This document shows positions 61,736 through 64,000 of a stretch of 64,000 bases of DNA, piece after piece. The notes under the pieces are model-generated. The model saw nothing but the letters and a program-made list of their open reading frames with translations, did no database searches and was not told the origin of the DNA. The stretch is from Dethiobacter alkaliphilus (GTDB lineage: Bacteria; Bacillota; Dethiobacteria; DTU022; UBA8154): assembly GCA_016841605.1 (NCBI GenBank), contig JAENYV010000002.1, positions 1-64,000 of the forward strand, in the 5' to 3' direction. The position numbers and the translations under genes are program-made. The first letter of the stretch is position 1; every line of letters begins with the position of its first letter.

Positions 61736-61805
61736 GTGTAATCATCCTTATGGTTTACATAATTACTTAACATAAACCATTATAACAAATACTCCCGGAA
61801 AAAAG

Positions 61806-61840
61806 CAATAAAAATACCCTTCATTTTTTGAAGGGTATTG
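61806..61840 (-). terminator. intrinsic terminator after rimO
   Basis: Stem ATACCCTTC/GAAGGGTAT with a T-run on the minus strand. Confidence 0.93.
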
Positions 61841-61898
61841 CCGAATAATTCGCCGGGATAATTCAGCAGTTTTAATCCGGGCAAAGGAGTTTACTTCA

Positions 61899-63221
61899 TC
61901 ATGTGAGCCTCTCCCCCAGCAAGTCATAAGCTCCGGACCCGGTAATCTTTACCGGAATGAGTTCCCCGGGCCTCCCCGCGGATTTTGGAAGGTACACTTT
62001 TCCGTCTACTTCGGGAGCCTGACCGAAAAACCTTCCATGGAGCATCTTTTTCTTCGGGTCAGAGAAGTCAACCAGTATATCCATCTTTTTGCCCTGCAAT
62101 CGGCGATTAAAATTTCGGGACCTTTCCTTTTGTCTGATCATAATTTCCTGCAATCGTCTCCGGGCAACCTGCGTCCCAACCCTGGGACCCTGATCGTAAG
62201 CTTTCGTTCTTCTCTCAGGTGAAAAGCGAAAAGTGCCCACCCTTTCAAAAGGGTATTGTTCCAGGAAAGTAAGAAGATTATAGAATTCCTCTTCCCCTTC
62301 CCCTGGATAACCTACCATGACGGTAGTTCTGAGCACAGAAGACGGTATCTGTTCCCTGATAGTATGATAGAGCTCTTTAATTTGTTCCGGTGCCGTCTTT
62401 CTCCCCATCATGGACAATATTTTTTCATCAATATGCTGAATGGGAATATCCATATATTTACATATATTTTCTTCCTGCGCTATAAGCTTAATTAGCTCAG
62501 CCGTAATGCGGGCCGGCTGCGTATACAATAAGCGAATCCACTTTAGACCTTTTATCCGGCTGATGTTCTGCAGCAAAGGGACCAGCATGTACTTTCCGTA
62601 ACGATCCTTTCCATACGCAGTAGTATCCTGAGCGATAATATTGATCTCTTTTGCTCCCAGCTTATGTAAAGCTTTTACTTCGGAGATAATATCTTCAAGC
62701 GCTTTACTGCGCAGTTTTCCCCGCAGAAAAGGAATCAGACAATATGAACATCTGTTATTGCATCCTTCGGCTATTTTAACGTAAACTGAGTGAGGGGAGC
62801 CTGTGATGAAACGATCGTTTTTGGGGTATAGTGGTTTCCCTGTCTTCAGCGGAGGAATATTTTCATTTTGTAAAAAGAGAGGAATTATTGGTGCATGCTT
62901 AAACGGCACGATGAGATCGATTTCCGGAATCATCTTCCTTAAGACCGCCTCTGTATAATAGCTTGTCAAACAACCGGTCAGGACAATAGTTTTAAGCTTT
63001 GTTCCGGGCTTGTTCTTGATGCGAACCATTCCTTTAACAGTTTCCAGGGCTTCAAGACGGGCCTCATGCAAAAAGGCGCAGGTATTCACAATTGCTACCT
63101 GTGATTCTTCAGGAACAGAATGAAGAAGATATCCTTCCTTAATAAGGATACCGGCTATTTCTTCGGAATCAACAAAATTTTTTGCACATCCGAGAGACAC
63201 TAAAAAAAACTTTTTCGACAT
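61899..63221 (-). CDS. rimO: ribosomal protein S12 methylthiotransferase RimO
   Basis: A 440-residue radical-SAM methylthiotransferase that modifies Asp of ribosomal protein S12. VSLGCAKNFVDSE (RimO-type start), VNTCAFLHEA, LTGCLTSY, then EGCNNRCSYCLIPFLRGKLR near residue 152 and a TRAM domain. 'LGCAKN' and 'DSEE' separate it from MiaB (13.1 kb), which reads 'YGCQMN'. GGAGAA precedes ATG 63221. Confidence 0.95.
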   Translation of the reverse strand: MSKKFFLVSLGCAKNFVDSEEIAGILIKEGYLLHSVPEESQVAIVNTCAFLHEARLEALETVKGMVRIKNKPGTKLKTIVLTGCLTSYYTEAVLRKMIPEIDLIVPFKHAPIIPLFLQNENIPPLKTGKPLYPKNDRFITGSPHSVYVKIAEGCNNRCSYCLIPFLRGKLRSKALEDIISEVKALHKLGAKEINIIAQDTTAYGKDRYGKYMLVPLLQNISRIKGLKWIRLLYTQPARITAELIKLIAQEENICKYMDIPIQHIDEKILSMMGRKTAPEQIKELYHTIREQIPSSVLRTTVMVGYPGEGEEEFYNLLTFLEQYPFERVGTFRFSPERRTKAYDQGPRVGTQVARRRLQEIMIRQKERSRNFNRRLQGKKMDILVDFSDPKKKMLHGRFFGQAPEVDGKVYLPKSAGRPGELIPVKITGSGAYDLLGERLT

Positions 63222-63263
63222 ATGGATATTCTCCAGTCAATATTTAGGATTTAGCCGTCATAA

Positions 63264-64000
63264 TTATTCTTTTTTAATAATAATATCAACAGGATTTGTG
63301 GCTTCTTTCCAGTCATTCAGTTCCAAACCGTTTACTTCCAGCCAGGCATACGGCGGATCACCCAGGCGAATCTTCGTCTCCCTGCCGGCCACCGGGAGGG
63401 GTCTTACTTCACCCTGAGTATAAGTATTCTGTTCGATGAAGGCTCCGTCTTCTTCGACTTGATACCAGCATTTGCCGGTAAAGTACAGGATTAGCTCCTT
63501 CTTCTCCACCCCTTTTAACAAATAGACAACTTCTCTTTTATCTGAGGATAATTGAACAAGTTGGGGGGAGGAGTTTTGGGGCTTTTCAGGATTTTCTTCT
63601 CTTCCGGGAGAAGGAATTGTTATTTCCGTTTCTTCCTCCTTTTCACCTTCTTCCTGCGAGCCCTGGGTCAGAACTCCTTGTGAGGGAATTCGTTCATCTC
63701 CGTTTGAATCACCATAGTAACGATACCAGATGCTTCCGCCAAAAATAACAACCAGCAGGATGATCCAGATCAGAGCAACAGCGGGAAAAGACCTCTTTTC
63801 TTTTCCCTGGAACAACTCACTTTTCTGCTCCGCATTTTCTTTCTCGCTCTTTTGCAAAGAAGATTTTTCCTCATTAATTCGTTCGTAATAAGAAAGCAAT
63901 TCCCCGGCATTAATCCCGATGGCATCGGCATAATTACGCAGGGCCCCTTTAATATATACTTTACCGGCAAAACAAGAAAAATCACCTTCTTCAAGAGATT
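63264..64000 (-). CDS. RodZ-like helix-turn-helix membrane protein (5' end cut off)
   Basis: The frame runs off the window, so the first residues are missing. The visible part opens with SLEEGDFSCFAGKVYIKGAL and LRNYADAIGINAGELLSYYE, the end of a RodZ-type HTH_25 domain. A membrane helix follows (ALIWIILLVVIFGGSIWY), then an acidic, Pro-rich linker and a C-terminal beta domain (DUF4115-like: LILYFTGKCWYQVEEDGAFI). RodZ links MreB to the cell wall; a role in cell shape is inferred. The frame continues without a stop to position 64000. Confidence 0.85.
   Translation of the reverse strand, partial: SLEEGDFSCFAGKVYIKGALRNYADAIGINAGELLSYYERINEEKSSLQKSEKENAEQKSELFQGKEKRSFPAVALIWIILLVVIFGGSIWYRYYGDSNGDERIPSQGVLTQGSQEEGEKEEETEITIPSPGREENPEKPQNSSPQLVQLSSDKREVVYLLKGVEKKELILYFTGKCWYQVEEDGAFIEQNTYTQGEVRPLPVAGRETKIRLGDPPYAWLEVNGLELNDWKEATNPVDIIIKKE

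Overview
The window is a stretch of low-to-moderate GC chromosome from an endospore-forming, anaerobic member of the Firmicutes (Clostridia, Peptococcales/Dethiobacteria-like). I infer this from spoVS, RNase Y, a Gram-positive LexA box, a T-box leader, ferredoxin-linked 2-oxoacid oxidoreductase genes, a sodium-pump decarboxylase module, and many TTG/GTG starts behind strong AGGAGG sites. I cannot name the species. Apart from leuA, lexA, a leucine-rich-repeat lipoprotein and a TPR protein, nearly every gene lies on the minus strand.

Region 1 (1-20.7 kb), housekeeping. A small putative HhH protein and a gene-poor stretch come first. A strong promoter, a leucine-type T-box and leuA follow, then lexA under a CGAAC-N4-GTTTG operator. 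On the minus strand lie a PerR-like regulator with its own terminator, mutS-mutL-miaA-hfq, a terminator, hflX and a YnbB-type PLP enzyme. Upstream are miaB, a metallo-beta-lactamase-fold protein, a UbiB-like kinase with a phasin-like coiled coil, proB, proC, a highly structured intergenic region and tRNA-Trp.

Region 2 (20.7-31.1 kb), a gas-vesicle island. In transcription order it holds a diverged GvpA-like protein with its own terminator, four near-identical tandem gvpA genes, a perfect 14-bp hairpin, gvpO, an Hsp20-like gvpH, a Get3/ArsA ATPase, a two-ring Cdc48-type ATPase, gvpF, gvpG, a short GvpA-family gene, a second gvpF/L, gvpK, gvpJ, a third gvpF/L, gvpN and a small coiled-coil gene. 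The cluster is unusually rich in chaperones and unfoldases and is the most striking system here.

Region 3 (31.2-45 kb), mixed. It holds a ClC channel, a small gene broken by TGA, a macrodomain protein, an LRR lipoprotein, and a tyrosine-recombinase-like protein that lacks a catalytic Arg and carries a zinc ribbon. A ChbG deacetylase, deoC and surE follow. Then comes a compact module for recycling S-adenosylmethionine by-products: mtaD, class II aldolase, mtnA, mtnP and ahcY. Two residue signatures suggest that this module deaminates the purine first, as in methanogens. A one-domain carbohydrate-binding protein and a tRNA-Thr-Tyr-Lys-Leu operon close the region.

Region 4 (45.7-64 kb), energy metabolism and core functions. 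It contains a TPR protein, the oadB/biotin-carrier/gamma part of a sodium-pump decarboxylase with no carboxyltransferase gene in the window, and korDABC. After these come a PHP phosphoesterase, a membrane dipeptidase, spoVS, rny, recA, thpR, a membrane metallophosphoesterase overlapping an FtsH-like protease, rimO, and a RodZ-like gene cut by the window edge.
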